In this document: one piece after another, positions 25,629 through 37,347 of the stretch
Numbering within the stretch: the first letter of the stretch is position 1
How the letters are laid out: each line of letters begins with the position of its first letter
Assembly: GCA_026874595.1 (NCBI GenBank)
Contig: CM049320.1
Span: 46,638,714 to 46,702,713 of the forward strand
Length of the DNA: 64,000 bases
Reading direction: 5' to 3'
From: Sipunculus nudus
Lineage: Eukaryota; Annelida; Sipuncula; Golfingiida; Sipunculidae
Program-made: the position numbers and the translations under genes
Notes under the pieces: generated by a model
Databases searched by the model: none
Seen by the model: only the letters and a program-made list of their open reading frames with translations
Told to the model about the DNA's origin: nothing

Positions 25629-26526
25629 CTAGAATACGAGTAGTCAACTAACGATTACATGTATCCGCCAAAATCAGAGTGAGACAGGTGAAGTGAGGCA
25701 TGGATTCAGAGGCAAGGGGAAATAGAGTGAGGTATGTTGCATAATAGCCTGGATGTCTGCAGCTGAAATGTGTATGTAAGTTGTGCCACCTACCACAAAA
25801 TCCAGAAATCTGTCCAAGTTGTATACATATGCAAAATTTGAATGTGTTAATTTGAATGTAGGTGCGCCACCTGTCATCCCAAGGCAGATGAACAGATGGA
25901 TGCTGTGTAAAAATGGTTGCAGATGGCACCACCAGTTTTGCATATGATAGAGAGCTATGGGAGATCTATACACAAGCAAAATTTTGGCCCAACTGGTCAA
26001 ATGGTTCCCTAGATATGAGCTTAGATGTCTGCAGCTTAAACGTGAATGTAGGTGGCCCCACCTATTATAAAATCAAGAAAGCTGTCCAGGATGTATACAC
26101 ATGCAAAATTTCAGGTGGATAAGTCCAACCAATGCCGAGATAGGAGTGTTTTAATCCCAAGGCAGATGAACAGATGGATACTGTCCAAAAATGGTTGCAG
26201 GTGGCGCCACCATTTTTAGTGTATGTTTTAAAGCTTTCCGAGGGCTACATTAGTTCAAAATCTTTAGCCTTATCGGTGAAACGGTTCCAAAGACATGTGG
26301 GTTTATGTGTGGAAACAGACGCACAAATGGACGCTAGGCAGAGAGGAAAGGTCAGAGGTCAACCAAAAATGACGGCGCAGCAGTTCACATGTGACTGATC
26401 ATAATTCCGAATTTTAAAAAATTCTGCCAAGTGGTTATGGAGGAGTTCTCCTATGCCGCAATGGTGGCAGCGTCAGCATTCGACTGAAAACAAAGTATCC
26501 GCAAAAGTCTGTTTTGGCGGATACAA
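25629..26526 (+). mobile_element. F1 copy C, short
   Basis: It starts CTAGAATACGAGTAG after AA, has GTATCCGCCAAAA at 25661-25673 and TTTTGGCGGATAC at 26512-26524. Only about 0.9 kb long, so fewer internal repeats than other copies. The right flank (tgattgtagctggcacc) is F3 sequence. Confidence 0.82.
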
Positions 26527-29212
26527 TGATTGTAGCTGGCACCACCAGTCTTATATACAACTAAGAGATATATACATATGCCAAATGTCAGACTGATATG
26601 TCAAACCCCTCCTGTGAAATAAGCAGGGACATACACTGTGCAAAAATTATTGTAGGTGGCGCCACCAGTCTTATACACTATAAAGCTACCCGATATGTAT
26701 GAACATGCCCAATTTTAGGCTGATGTATCAAATTCCTCTGTAGAAATAAGCGGGCCCATACACTGCAAAAGTCAATGTAGGTGGCACCACCTGTCTTGTG
26801 AATGAGAATACCATCAAAGACGCATAGACAGGTCAAAATATCAGTCCAATACATCAAACTTCCCCAGAATTCGATGCACTGGGCTGTCAAGGCTTAGGTG
26901 AGTAAGGCAGTTGCCCACGAGTGACCTGTGACAAATTGCTGCCTCAAGCTACTGCACTGAGTGAACTCGTGACCTGCACCTGGCTAGACTGAGTGAACTT
27001 TTGACCTGTACCTGGCTGCACTGAGTGAACTCTTGACCTGTTGCATAATCTGACACATCTGGCAGTCTGCCAAGGCTATAAATAGATTCAGGTTGAACTT
27101 TGGTGCCAAATATGATGCAGTGAGCAGTCTGCCAAAGCTATAAATATAATGCAGCTACTACACTGATTGAACTCTTGACCTATAACTGGCTGCACTTCTT
27201 CCAATCCTGGCACTGTGCCAAAACTATTTATACAGCTGGCATCATCTTGGCTAATGGCCAACATTAAGGCACTAGCAATCTGCCAATGGTAAACCAAGTG
27301 CTGCCATCTGTAAACAAAAGTGGTCCCTACTTCAAATAACTTTGAAATTTATTTTCCCAATACAAAATGCTTTTCAGCTAACTTTTTATAAAAAAAGAAA
27401 TCAGGAATATATGTAAAATTATTACAGATGCATACTGAATGCAAAATTAAAATACAGATATATCTCATTGATGACAAATTCTTGAATTAACTTGAGTAGG
27501 GATACCAAAAATTTATAATCCACGTACAGTTGTCTTTAAATAGTCACAGAGAGCTGAATATCCATGATTGTAACATTGTCTGGTATGATGAATAACTTAA
27601 ATCATAAATCTAAATTTTTTAAAAGCTTTTAAAAAAACTTTCTTTTCAATATTAACCAAAGATAACCTGAAATATAAATGTCTAGTGGCATGATGTAATA
27701 GATGCTGATAAACTGAAGTTTTTTTGTTGCCCTCAGTATGAAAAAGACCCTGTTGACCCCCATGCAAAAAAGGCCGATGCATGGGCGCCAGCAATACCTC
27801 AATTTCAGATATGACTCATGTGACCAACATTGGCAAAAATTTGGTGATGATATCTCCAGCCATTTCTGAGATTGTAATTTTAGTATATTTTTTTGGACAG
27901 ATGACTAAGTTCAACTTCCTGTAACTCTGCCAAAAATCACGGAACTTTAACCATTCGATTAAACCTGAGAGAGATTTTCCAGGAATCATTTCTGTGAAAT
28001 ATTAGACAATTTTACTGAACAATTTCGGAGAAGAAGATTTTTAAAGCTTTTTTAGCTGTTTCCCTATAAAATCTAAGAAAATGCGGTTAGCCAAAAAATA
28101 AGCAAAATCTGCTAGAGTTTTTTAGATAAATAATATTTTGCATAAAATTTTGTGATGCTAACTCTTGCCATTTTCAAGATAGTATGGGTTAACATACAGA
28201 CACTGGACGCCAGATGACGCCACACCATCCCATAAGCTCACATATGTTTAGAATAATAACTGATGACTATTGAAAGCAAAATCAGAATACAGACATATTT
28301 GAATGATAGATTTATCTCACACATAATTTTGATATGGACACCAATTATTTATGTTACCTGTACAACTTTGCTTATATACCCATACAACTCAGTCTGTAAA
28401 CGTTACTACAATAAATATACTAGCCTTGTTTATCAAAGTATCTCACAGTACTTTCAGTGTTAAAGGCCCAGTAATTCAGCCAAAAGTCATTTAAGTAAAA
28501 TTGAAGAAAGACCACCAAAGAATCAGTTTCAGTGTTACAGAATTTGAAGCAACAGTTTTCAGCCCTCAATTTGATTTAGGCTTACTTGGCCACAAGCCGA
28601 ACTTCAGTTTCTAAGACTCTACCAAAAAAATGTATGAACTCGATCTATTCTTATACAATTGAGAGAACCCTACCCTAGGATAATTCTTTTGAAATACAGA
28701 ATGCTGCGGTTTGACATTTGTAATGAAATGTTTTTCATGTAGAAGTTGAAAGGGGCAAAATTAAGAGGTATTTGAACATGCCAATGTAGGTGGCCAAACA
28801 AAAACCTCAATATCAAATATGAGTCATGTGACCAACATTTGCACAATACTTTGTGATGCCAGCTCCTGTTGTTTCTAAGATGTTATGTTAGTATGCTATG
28901 AATAAGTTCAATTTCCTGTATCTCTGCAAATATTCATCGAACCTAAATCATTTGAACAACTTGAAAGAGCTGATATCTGGGATCATTTCTGTGAAATACT
29001 GAACAATTTGGCTAAATGATTACTGAGAGGAAGATTTTCTTAGGTTTTCTACCTTTTCCTCCATTAAATATAAGTTAATACAGGTGGCACTACAAAAAGC
29101 TCAGTCCTACAACATTTGACAGGTGACTGATTTGTGCATAAAATTTGGGGATGCTTGCTTCTGTTGTTCCAGAGATATAGGTTTATGTACTGATGACTGA
29201 TGACCCCTGTAC
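26527..29212 (+). mobile_element. F3 sequence, 5' truncated
   Basis: It matches F3 from the tgattgtagctggcacc block onward, including gagtgaactcttgacc arrays (26950-27200), a TATAAATAG module near 27080 and an end-like cataagctcaca at about 28230. It then continues through further F3-type units to the next F3 start. No ORF. Confidence 0.62.
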
Positions 29213-31535
29213 AACAAGGCCTACAGGCTTAATGTGAACCTGTGTATTGGGATATACATCAAGAACATATGTGACATGTATATGTACAATGCAAGTACTA
29301 AATATTTTGCACCCAAGTATAAGCACAATTACACAAATGTCACTCCTGAAATACTGTCATGGATGTACACAACACAAAATGATTTTAGGGGGTGCCACCA
29401 CAAGACGTGCAGGAGAAAGCCATCAAAGATGTATGAACATGCAAAATTTCAAGCAGAGACATCAAACCACTCTTGGGTTATGTGGTCAGATGCATGAAAC
29501 CCAAAGACAATTGTAGGTGGCGCCACAAGTCTTGTATACAGCAAAACTATCCAATATGTATGGACATGCATAATTTCTGGCTGATATGTTTAATCACTCA
29601 TGAAAAATAGCAGGGACATACACTGTGCAAAAGTCACTGTAGGTTGCAACACCAGTTTTTTGTATTAAGAAACCATCAAAGATGCATGCACAGGCCTAAT
29701 TTTCAGGCAGATACATCAAACTTCTCTTGAATCAGGTGCACTGGGCTGACCAAGCCCAGCTGAGGCAGGCAGTTGCCCCAAGTCAAGTGAAGCTTATTGC
29801 CATGCAGCTGCAGCTACCACACTGAGTGAACTCTTGACCTGACCCTGGCAGAACTTGGTGAACTCTTGACTTATTGCATAATTATAATCTGACACAGTTG
29901 GCAGTCTGCCAAAGCTATAAATAGACCCTGGACTAAAACTTGGCCTGTTGCCAAATCTGTTTATACATACTGAAATATTTTTACTACAATGCTTTTTTTC
30001 AAGAGCTGCATATTCATCATATTTTTTATCAAAATATTTAGAATAATAACAAATGCCTACTGAAAGTAAAACAGAGTAAGGATATATTTTATTCATGGAT
30101 TTATCTTTCAATAAGTTCTATAGGGACACCCCAATTATTTATGTTACCTGTACAGCTCTATCTGCTTTTATACCCAAAGAGATCAGTTTGTTAATACCAG
30201 AAATCTGCTAGCTTTTTTCCTTAAGTATCTCACGTTTCTTTCATTGTTAAAGTTCCAATAATTCTGCCAAAAATCATTTAAGATAAACTGAATAAAGGCC
30301 ACCTAAGAATCATTTAAGTGCAATGTTACAGAAGTTGAAACAACAGTTTTGCAGTAGAAGACTATAGCAGCCCTCAGTTTGGAATAGCCTTACCTATGGC
30401 CATAAGGACAACTTCAGCTTTCTATGACTCTACCAAAAATCAATGAACCCAATCTATTCTTATACAATTGAGACAACCCTACCCCAGGATAATTCTTGGG
30501 AAAAAAATTATATCATTCAGTTTGACAGATTCATTATAAATCATATTTAAGCTGTAAGAGGTTAAAATTGTGTGTGTGTTAAAAGGTGTTTTTGCCTGTA
30601 AAAATCAGATCAATGTAGGTGGCACCACATAAACCTTAATTTCAAATAAGAGTCATGTCACCAACATTTGCTCAAAACTTGGTGTTGGTAGCTCCTTTGT
30701 TTCTGAGATTGCTGTATAAGTATGCTTACTTGGCCAAATGAATGAGTTTCAATTCCTGTTACTCCTCAAAAATTCTTCAAACCCAAACAATTTAAACAAA
30801 CTTGAGAGAGCTCATCTCTGGGATAATTTCTTTGTAATATTGAACAACTTGGCTGAAAGATTTAAGGGAAGAAGATTTTCAAAAGTTTTCAAGCTTTTCC
30901 ATCGTAAAATGTAAGTTGATACAGGTGGCGCCACAAAAAGCTCAATACCACAACAGTTGATATGTGACTGGTTTTTGCATAATATTTGGGGACAAAGCTC
31001 CTTCTGTTCTTAAAATTATGGTATTATGTACAGATGACTCCCCTATAGTAAGGTTGATGCATGTGGTGCCATCAATAAATTAATTTCAAATATGAATCAT
31101 GAAACCAACATTTGCATAAAATTTGGTGATGATAGCTCCAGCCGTTTCTGAGATTGTATTTTTAGTATGCTTTTTTGGCCAAATGACTAGGTTCAGCTTC
31201 CAGTAACTTGGCAAAAATTCACTGAACAGGAACCATTCCAACAAACTTGAGACAGATTGTTCCTTGAATCATTTCTGTGAAATATTGAACAATTTAGCTA
31301 GACAGTTTCTGAGAAGAAGATTTTTAAAGTTTGTTATTGACTTTTTCTCAATAAAACTAAGTCAATGCAGATAGCAAAAAATAAGTTCATTCCAATTAAG
31401 TTTGACATGTGACTGATCCTTCCACAAAATTTGGTGCTGCTAACTCGTATGGTTTTTGAGATAGCATAGGTTAACTTTTGGCAGACGGTGAACACCAGAC
31501 GGATGACGCTGCACCATTGGATAAGCTCACAGATG
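29213..31535 (+). mobile_element. F3 copy with 5' end and decayed 3' end
   Basis: Its 5' end is acaaggcctacaggctta with GTGAACCTGTG (29234-29244). It contains TTGGCAGTCTGCCAA (29898-29912) followed by TATAAATAG and closes at ataagctcacagatggcta near 31520, a degraded form of CACAGGTTCGC. It lies about 140 bp from the PIK3R4 exon at 31679. Confidence 0.65.
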
Positions 31536-31678
31536 GCTAATAAAGCACACCTAATTTCACTTTTAATGAGCCTTAAAGGTCAAATAATTTTAAATCAAAA
31601 ACAGAACCCTGAAAAATTTTGACTTATTATGTCATTAAAAGCATATTCAACTTCTGGTGATGCACTTTCACAACTGAC

Positions 31679-31767
31679 CGGTGTTATAATAACTGATGTC
31701 CATGATTTGACCTTCCTCCTTGGTATTAACTGACCTCTGTAGCAACAAGTTCAATCGAGACTCCAAC
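31679..31767 (-). CDS. PIK3R4: PIK3R4/VPS15 exon, short propeller exon
   Basis: This 89-bp exon on the minus strand is preceded by a strong acceptor (TTTTTTTATTCAG) and followed by donor G|GTCAGT. Its first base completes the lysine codon left open by the 41213-41428 exon; it leaves in phase 1. The peptide runs KLESRLNLLLQRS, then KEEGQIMDISYYNTG, and aligns with the remembered human segment [22 protein letters not shown], including the KEEG/KEDG turn and the NTG/NSG end. Alone it would be too short to identify. The phase match to both neighbouring exons and the order along the protein make it convincing. Repeat families F3 and F1 crowd both sides, the nearest F3 3' end being about 140 bp away. 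Confidence 0.85.
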
Positions 31768-32140
31768 CTGAATAAAAAAACATAACAACATTAATGTTAC
31801 AGCGTTCTACTACTAATATTTCTGGGATATTAACACAGAACACATGCACCTGATCTTTGCAACAGTCTGTCTGAGAGCTGTGAGTTATCTTTATTCAATT
31901 CTGACAATTTATGTGTCATGAATTACAGAAAGAAATTTTAGTGTGGTAATAAGTGTGTTCATTCCTAACATGCACAACTATCACTCTACCACATGTATGT
32001 ATTGCACACAAGTGCAATTAAAATTATGCATATGAACTTGTGTTTTCATAGTAATGAACTTCTTTTACATTGTTACAGGTAAATGCTTGTCAACACAAAC
32101 ATGAAACCTGGTGTTGACAACCTCAGTTCTTTCAAATATT

Positions 32141-33620
32141 AAAACAAGGCCTACAGGCCTAATGCGAACCTGTGTAATGAGATTACACCAGGTATAATGC
32201 TTCAATGCTGGACCATTATTTTTCAAGAACATGTGTAACATGTATATGAATAATGCAAGTACTAAACACTTAGAAAAAGAAGCTATTCAACAAATATCAC
32301 TGCTGAAATTCTAGCATGGGTGCACACAACACAAAAACTAAAATACGGGTAGTCAACAAGCAACTACTTGTATCTGCCAAAATCAGAGTGGGACGGGTGA
32401 AGTGAGGCATGGATTGAATGGCAAGGGGAAATAGAGTGAGGTGTGTTGCATAATAGCCTGGATGTCTGCAGCTGAAATGTGTATGTAAGTTGCGCCACCT
32501 ACCACAAAATCCAGAAAGCTGTCCAAGATGTATAAACATGCAAAATTTTAGGCAGACAAGTCAAACTACAACCGAGATATGAGTGATTTTAGCCCACGGC
32601 AGACAAACAGACAGATGCTGTGCAAAAATGGTGGCAGGTTGGGCCACCACTTTTGTGTATCATTAAGAGCTATATGAGATCTTTACACATGCAAAATTTA
32701 TGTGGGTATATGTCACAACAGTCCTGAAATATTGGCCTGAATGTCTGCAGCTTAAACGTGATGTAGGTGTCGCCACCTGTCATGAAATCAAGAAAGCTGT
32801 CCAAGATGTATACACATGCAAAATTTTAGGTCGATAAGTCCAACCAATGCAGAGATATGAATGTTTTTATCCCAAGGCAGATGAACAGATGGACACTATG
32901 CAAAAATCTATGAAAATGCATTTAGAAAAAAATGATGACTGATGACTGATTATTTGCAATAAAATTTGGTGATGCTAGCTCCTGCCATTTTTGAGATAGG
33001 TATGGTTAACTAGAGACGACGCACTGACGCACAATGGACAATGCAGCAACACTGCATAAGCTCACAGGTTCACTAAAAATCCCATAATTTTTTAGATGAC
33101 AAATCTTTTGCAAAAAAATTTGTGATGCTAGCTCCTGCCCTTGAGATAGCTATGACGCATGACGGAACATTGTGACAAACATTTGCATAAAATTTTATGA
33201 TTATAGCTCTAGCCGTTTCTGATATTTTAATTTTAGTGTGCTTTTTTGGACAGATGACTAAGTTCAACCTCCTGTAACTCGGCCAAAAATCTTCGAACTG
33301 GAACCATTCAAACAAATTTGAGAGAGATTGTTCCAGGGATAATTTCTGTGAAATACTGGACAATGTGGCTGGACAGTTTCGGAGAAGAACTTTTTTTAAT
33401 GTTTTTTAGCTTCTTCCCTATAAAATCTCAGAAAATGCAGTAAGCCAAGAAATAAGCAAAATTCGATAGAATTTTTTAGGATGACAATTTTTACAAAATT
33501 TGGTGATGCTAGCTCCTGCCCTTTTTGTGATAGCTATGACACATGACGGACTACAGAAGACGGACGACACCACACTATTGCATAAGCTCACAGATTCACT
33601 TAAAATACAAACCAAGTTTT
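32141..33620 (+). mobile_element. F3 5' part plus repeated F3 3' ends, interrupted by F1 copy D
   Basis: An F3 start (GCGAACCTGTG at 32164-32174) runs to 32337, F1 copy D follows, then F3-type 3' ends occur near 33055-33070 (ctcacaggttcactaaaaat) and 33585-33605 (ctcacagattcacttaaaa). The second end looks like a local duplication. Confidence 0.62.
32338..32907 (+). mobile_element. F1 copy D, 3' truncated
   Basis: It begins CTAAAATACGGGTAG after AAAAA, with GTATCTGCCAAAA at 32370-32382. Homology to F1 ends near 32907 inside a repeat unit, and the 3' hairpin is missing. Confidence 0.72.
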
Positions 33621-33666
33621 ATCAAACAGTTGAAAGATATAGTTCCAATAATCTGGGAAATCTGCA

Positions 33667-33728
33667 TCTAGACATTGTGTCTAGACGTCTAGACTGTGTC
33701 TAGATGTCTAGACACATTGTCTAGACAC
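33667..33728. repeat. TCTAGAC palindrome cluster 1
   Basis: Several GTCTAGAC or tagac units within 62 bp, including the double palindrome GTCTAGACGTCTAGAC. A related cluster is at 36722-36800. Confidence 0.7.
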
Positions 33729-34045
33729 CATACAGAGCCAGATCAGTTGTCATGGTGATGTCTGGACCACACCTGGTTGTACTAAGTGACCTCTTGACTT
33801 GGCTGCTGAAACTCAGCATGTTGTCAAATCTGTTTTCAAACACAGAAAGCCTTTTTCAATTGGCTACACTGCTTTTTTAAAGCTGCATTTACCAAATATA
33901 TTCTTATAAAACTGGCAGAACCCTATCATAGAATAATTTTTGTAAAGTTTAAACCAATCAGCTTAACAGGTTCATCAAAAAACAGTGTATAAGCTAAAAG
34001 AGCCTAAAATTACATTATTAAAATCTCAGAAAATGCAGTAAGAAA
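33729..34045 (+). other. F3-like sequence, no gene
   Basis: Diverged F3 internal sequence up to the F4 insertion point (aaatctcagaaaatgcagta). Confidence 0.45.
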
Positions 34046-35570
34046 CTAGATGTGTCAAAACTACATGAATGCCCCCGCCTGGGGCAAATTAGAAACATTT
34101 GTTAAATTTTGAAAAAATTTTTAAGTTCAGGAGGTGTCATATGGTCAAAAGTAGGTCAACAAGGGCAAAATGCAAACTCGATCTGTTACGGGTCATTATC
34201 AAGCAACACACGAAAAATCAGGCCAGTATCTGCAGGCACTGTGAAAAAAAAGTTCATACATGTGCATTTTCCATAAAAATTTCTGTCTTTCATGAAATTT
34301 TCTATGTTTAGGAGCCATAAGACAATGAAAAGTAGGTCAACCGGGATGAAACGCAAACTCGATCTGCAACTGTCATTATCTGCTCACACATAAAAAATCA
34401 GGGTGGTATCTGCAGGCATTGAGGAAAAAAAGTTGGTACATATGCATTTGTTATGAAAATTTCTATTTTTCATGAAACTTTCTATGTTCAGGAGCAGTCA
34501 AATGGTCAAAAGTAGGGCAACTGAGACAAAACAAGAACTTGATCTGTAACTGGTCATTATCTGCCTACACACCAAAAATCAAGCCCGTATCTGCAGGCAT
34601 TGCGAAAAAAAGTCTGTACATGTGAAGTTTTTTATGAAATTTTCTATGATAGACCACTGTGAAATGGTCAAAAGTAGGTCAACTGGGACAAAACATGAAC
34701 TCAATCTGTAAATGGTCATTATCTGCCCACACACCAAAAATGAGGCCAATATCTGCAGGTATTGCAAAAAAAAAGTCAGTACATGTGTATTTGTCATGAA
34801 AATTTATATTTTCATGAAATTTTCGATGTTCAGGAGCTGTAAAACAGTCAAAAATAGGTCAACTGGGACAAAACGCGAACTCGATCTGTAACTGGTCATT
34901 ATCTGCCCACACACCAAAAATCAGGCCAATATCTGCAGGCATTGCTAAAAAAAGTCCGTACATGTGTATTTGTCATGAAAATTTATATTTTTCATGAAAT
35001 TTTCTAAGTTAAGGGAGCGTAAAATGGTCAAAAGTAGGTCAACTGAGACAAAATGTGAACTCGATCTGTAACTGGTCATTATCTGCCCACACACCAAAAA
35101 TCAGGCCAATATCTGCAGGCATTGCAAAAAAAAGTCCGTACATGTGTATTTGTCATGAAAATTTATATTTTTCATGAAACTTTCTAAGTTAAGGAGCCTA
35201 AAAACTGTCAAAAGTAGGTCAACTGGGACGAAATGCGAACTCGATCTGTAACTGGTCATTATCTGCCAACACATAAAAAATCAGGGCAATATCTGCAGGC
35301 ATTGCAAAAAAAAATCAGTACATGTGTATTTGTCATGAAAATTTATATTTTCATGAAACTTTCTATGTTCAGGAGCCGTAAAACAGTCAAAAGTAGGTCA
35401 ACTGGGACGAAACGCGAACTTGATCTGTAACTGGTCATTATCTGCCTACACACCAAAAATCAGGCCAATATCTGCAGGCATTGCAAAAAAAAGTCCGTAC
35501 AACTGTTTTATTTCGGAAGGATGGACATGGGTAAAACTATATGCCCCGGCCACTTTGTGGTGGGGGCATA
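34046..35570 (+). mobile_element. F4 element, copy 1
   Basis: It starts CTAGATGTGTC and has subterminal ATGCCCCCGCC (34069-34079). The 3' hairpin ATGCCCCGGCCAC...GTGGtGGGGGCAT spans 35541-35569, and its right arm is the near-inverse of the 5' motif. The interior is about eight tandem units of about 180 bp (gatctgtaac at 34541, 34703, 34883, 35063, 35243 and 35422). It sits in an A run of F3; the uninserted site is at about 28085 (agccaaaaaataagcaaaat). Confidence 0.84.
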
Positions 35571-35925
35571 AAAAAATAAACAAAATCCTACAGAGTTTTT
35601 CAGATGATTGTTTATTTGCAAAAAAATTTGGTGATGCTAGCTCCTGCTGTTTTTGAGATAGCTATGGTTAACTTACAGACGACACACATTGCACACCACA
35701 TGACGCTGCACCATTGCATAAGCTCACAGGTTCGCTGAAAATTGAGCTTTTTCCTTAATTTCTCAAGGGAAAGAAGTCGCAAGAAGAAGACCAAGTTTTT
35801 GACTTGGTAGGAGAACTTGAGGACATCTAACATTATGCCAAATTTTGGATTCCTAGGTCTGACGGTTTCAAAATGAGCCACATCTACGGACGGACTGACA
35901 GATGGATGGACGACGGACAATGGAT
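35571..35925 (+). mobile_element. F3 3' end followed by an F2 fragment
   Basis: F3 resumes after F4 and ends with CACAGGTTCGC (35725-35735). Then an F2 piece (ccttaatttctcaaggga through ggattcctaggtctgacgg) runs into a cggacggac microsatellite. Confidence 0.6.
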
Positions 35926-36195
35926 AAAGACTTTATTCACAAAATAAAAGAGACTTTTTTGGAATGTATGCTTTAGGATAAATGCCATATTATTCCAGAT
36001 GGATTCTATCGCTAGGGTAACCAGTGTACCAGAAAGCATCTCTCTGTCTATTCCTTTCTCTCTCTGATTGTAAAGATAAAGGGAACATGATATACAGAAA
36101 AGTCCAATCACTGCCAGTGGGAATTGAACCCATGACCTTCTGACTGCCGATCACGAGAGAGAGAAAGAGATAGAGAGACAGTAGTGTGTCAGACA
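35926..36195 (-). mobile_element. tRNA-related SINE remnant
   Basis: On the minus strand, ggtcatGGTTCAATTCCcac (36120-36130 holds the B-box-like core) with flanking aaggtcatgg and ccactggca resembles the 3' half of a tRNA head. A body of about 180 bp follows, ending in ttttgtgaataaagtcttta. The A-box half is missing or replaced by CT-rich simple sequence, so it is not a functional tRNA gene. It interrupts an F2 microsatellite. Confidence 0.5.
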
Positions 36196-37150
36196 GACAG
36201 ACAGAGAGCTGCACTTCGGAAATGGATGATATTATGAATATAGTATGAATGGAGGTTTATCTTTTAAATTTAAAATTGATCCTCTTATGTCCTGCATATC
36301 TACCTTAAGTGTAATGATTTCAGCCAAATGGACGTTTTGGACCTGCATGTTTAGACTAGGACATTTTAAAACTAGGATGTATCAGTCAGGATATTTCAGA
36401 TATTCTTTTTACCATGGAGGATTATGGGACGGAGGAACGGACAATTTGGCAGCATGGTTTAGGAGAAGACGATTTTTTAAAGTTTTTTAGGTTTTCCCAT
36501 ATAAAATCTAAGAAAATGCAGTTAGCCAAGAAAAATGCAAAATCTGAATTTTTTAGATGACTTATTTTTTGCAAAATATTTGGTGATGCTAGCTCCTGCC
36601 CTTTTTAAGATAGCTATGACAAACAACAGATGATGCCACCATCGCATAAGCACACAGATTCACTAAAAAGGCAAACCCATTGTTGAAAGATATGTCCACT
36701 AAGTCGAATTTGGGCATTCTGCGTCTAGACGATGTGTCTAGACGAAATGTCTAGAAGTCTAGATGATGTGTCTAGAAGATGTGTCTTGACCATATGTCTA
36801 AATACGATATAGTTTTTCAGATGACTAATTATTTGCAAAAAAATTTGAGATGCTAGCTCCTGCCATTTTTGAGATAGTTATGGTTAACATACAGATGATG
36901 CACGACATATGACGCACAATGCCGCACCATCGCATAAGCCCACAGGTTCGCTCCAAAACAATGATTATCACCTATAATTTGTACTTCTACCTCCTACAAC
37001 ACTGGGATAATTGTCAATTATCAAGATGGAAAATAAGATTAAGTGATCCAACTGGTTGCCCAGGTGTGTGTTGTTCAGTTGCCCTTGAAAACTATGAATC
37101 ATAGTGTGATAAAGCGTTTGGTGGTTAAAAAAAATACATTAACACATTTA
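36196..37150. other. F3 fragments and TCTAGAC cluster 2
   Basis: F3 3' sections recur: one ending near 36655 (agcacacagattcactaaaaa) and one at 36941-36951 (CACAGGTTCGC). Between them, 36722-36800 is a second gtctagac-rich cluster. The remainder is undefined and no gene was seen. Confidence 0.5.
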
Positions 37151-37152
37151 CC

Positions 37153-37347
37153 TAACAAGTGACCCATGGGTCATGATGCTCAGCTGACTGGGAAGAAATT
37201 TGCAAAAGGAAATTTTATCAAAAAATTACTAAAGGAATTAGTATATACCCATTCAACTGAAGCATCAAACAGATTAACCAACAGGCCAAGATTGTGTCTG
37301 TATTTATATATCTCAAAAATAGAGAAAAAATGCGTAAACTTTAAAAA
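37153..37347 (+). mobile_element. F2 5' end
   Basis: ACAAGTGACCCATGGGTCA with palindrome TGACCCATGGGTCA (37160-37173) and GCTCAGCTGA (37178-37187), the exact inverse of the F2 3' motif TCAGCTGAGC. It is interrupted by F1 copy E. Confidence 0.72.

Noticed and set aside
36111-36157. Possible tRNA gene on the minus strand
   Set aside because: Only the B-box half is tRNA-like. No A box or acceptor stem can be built.
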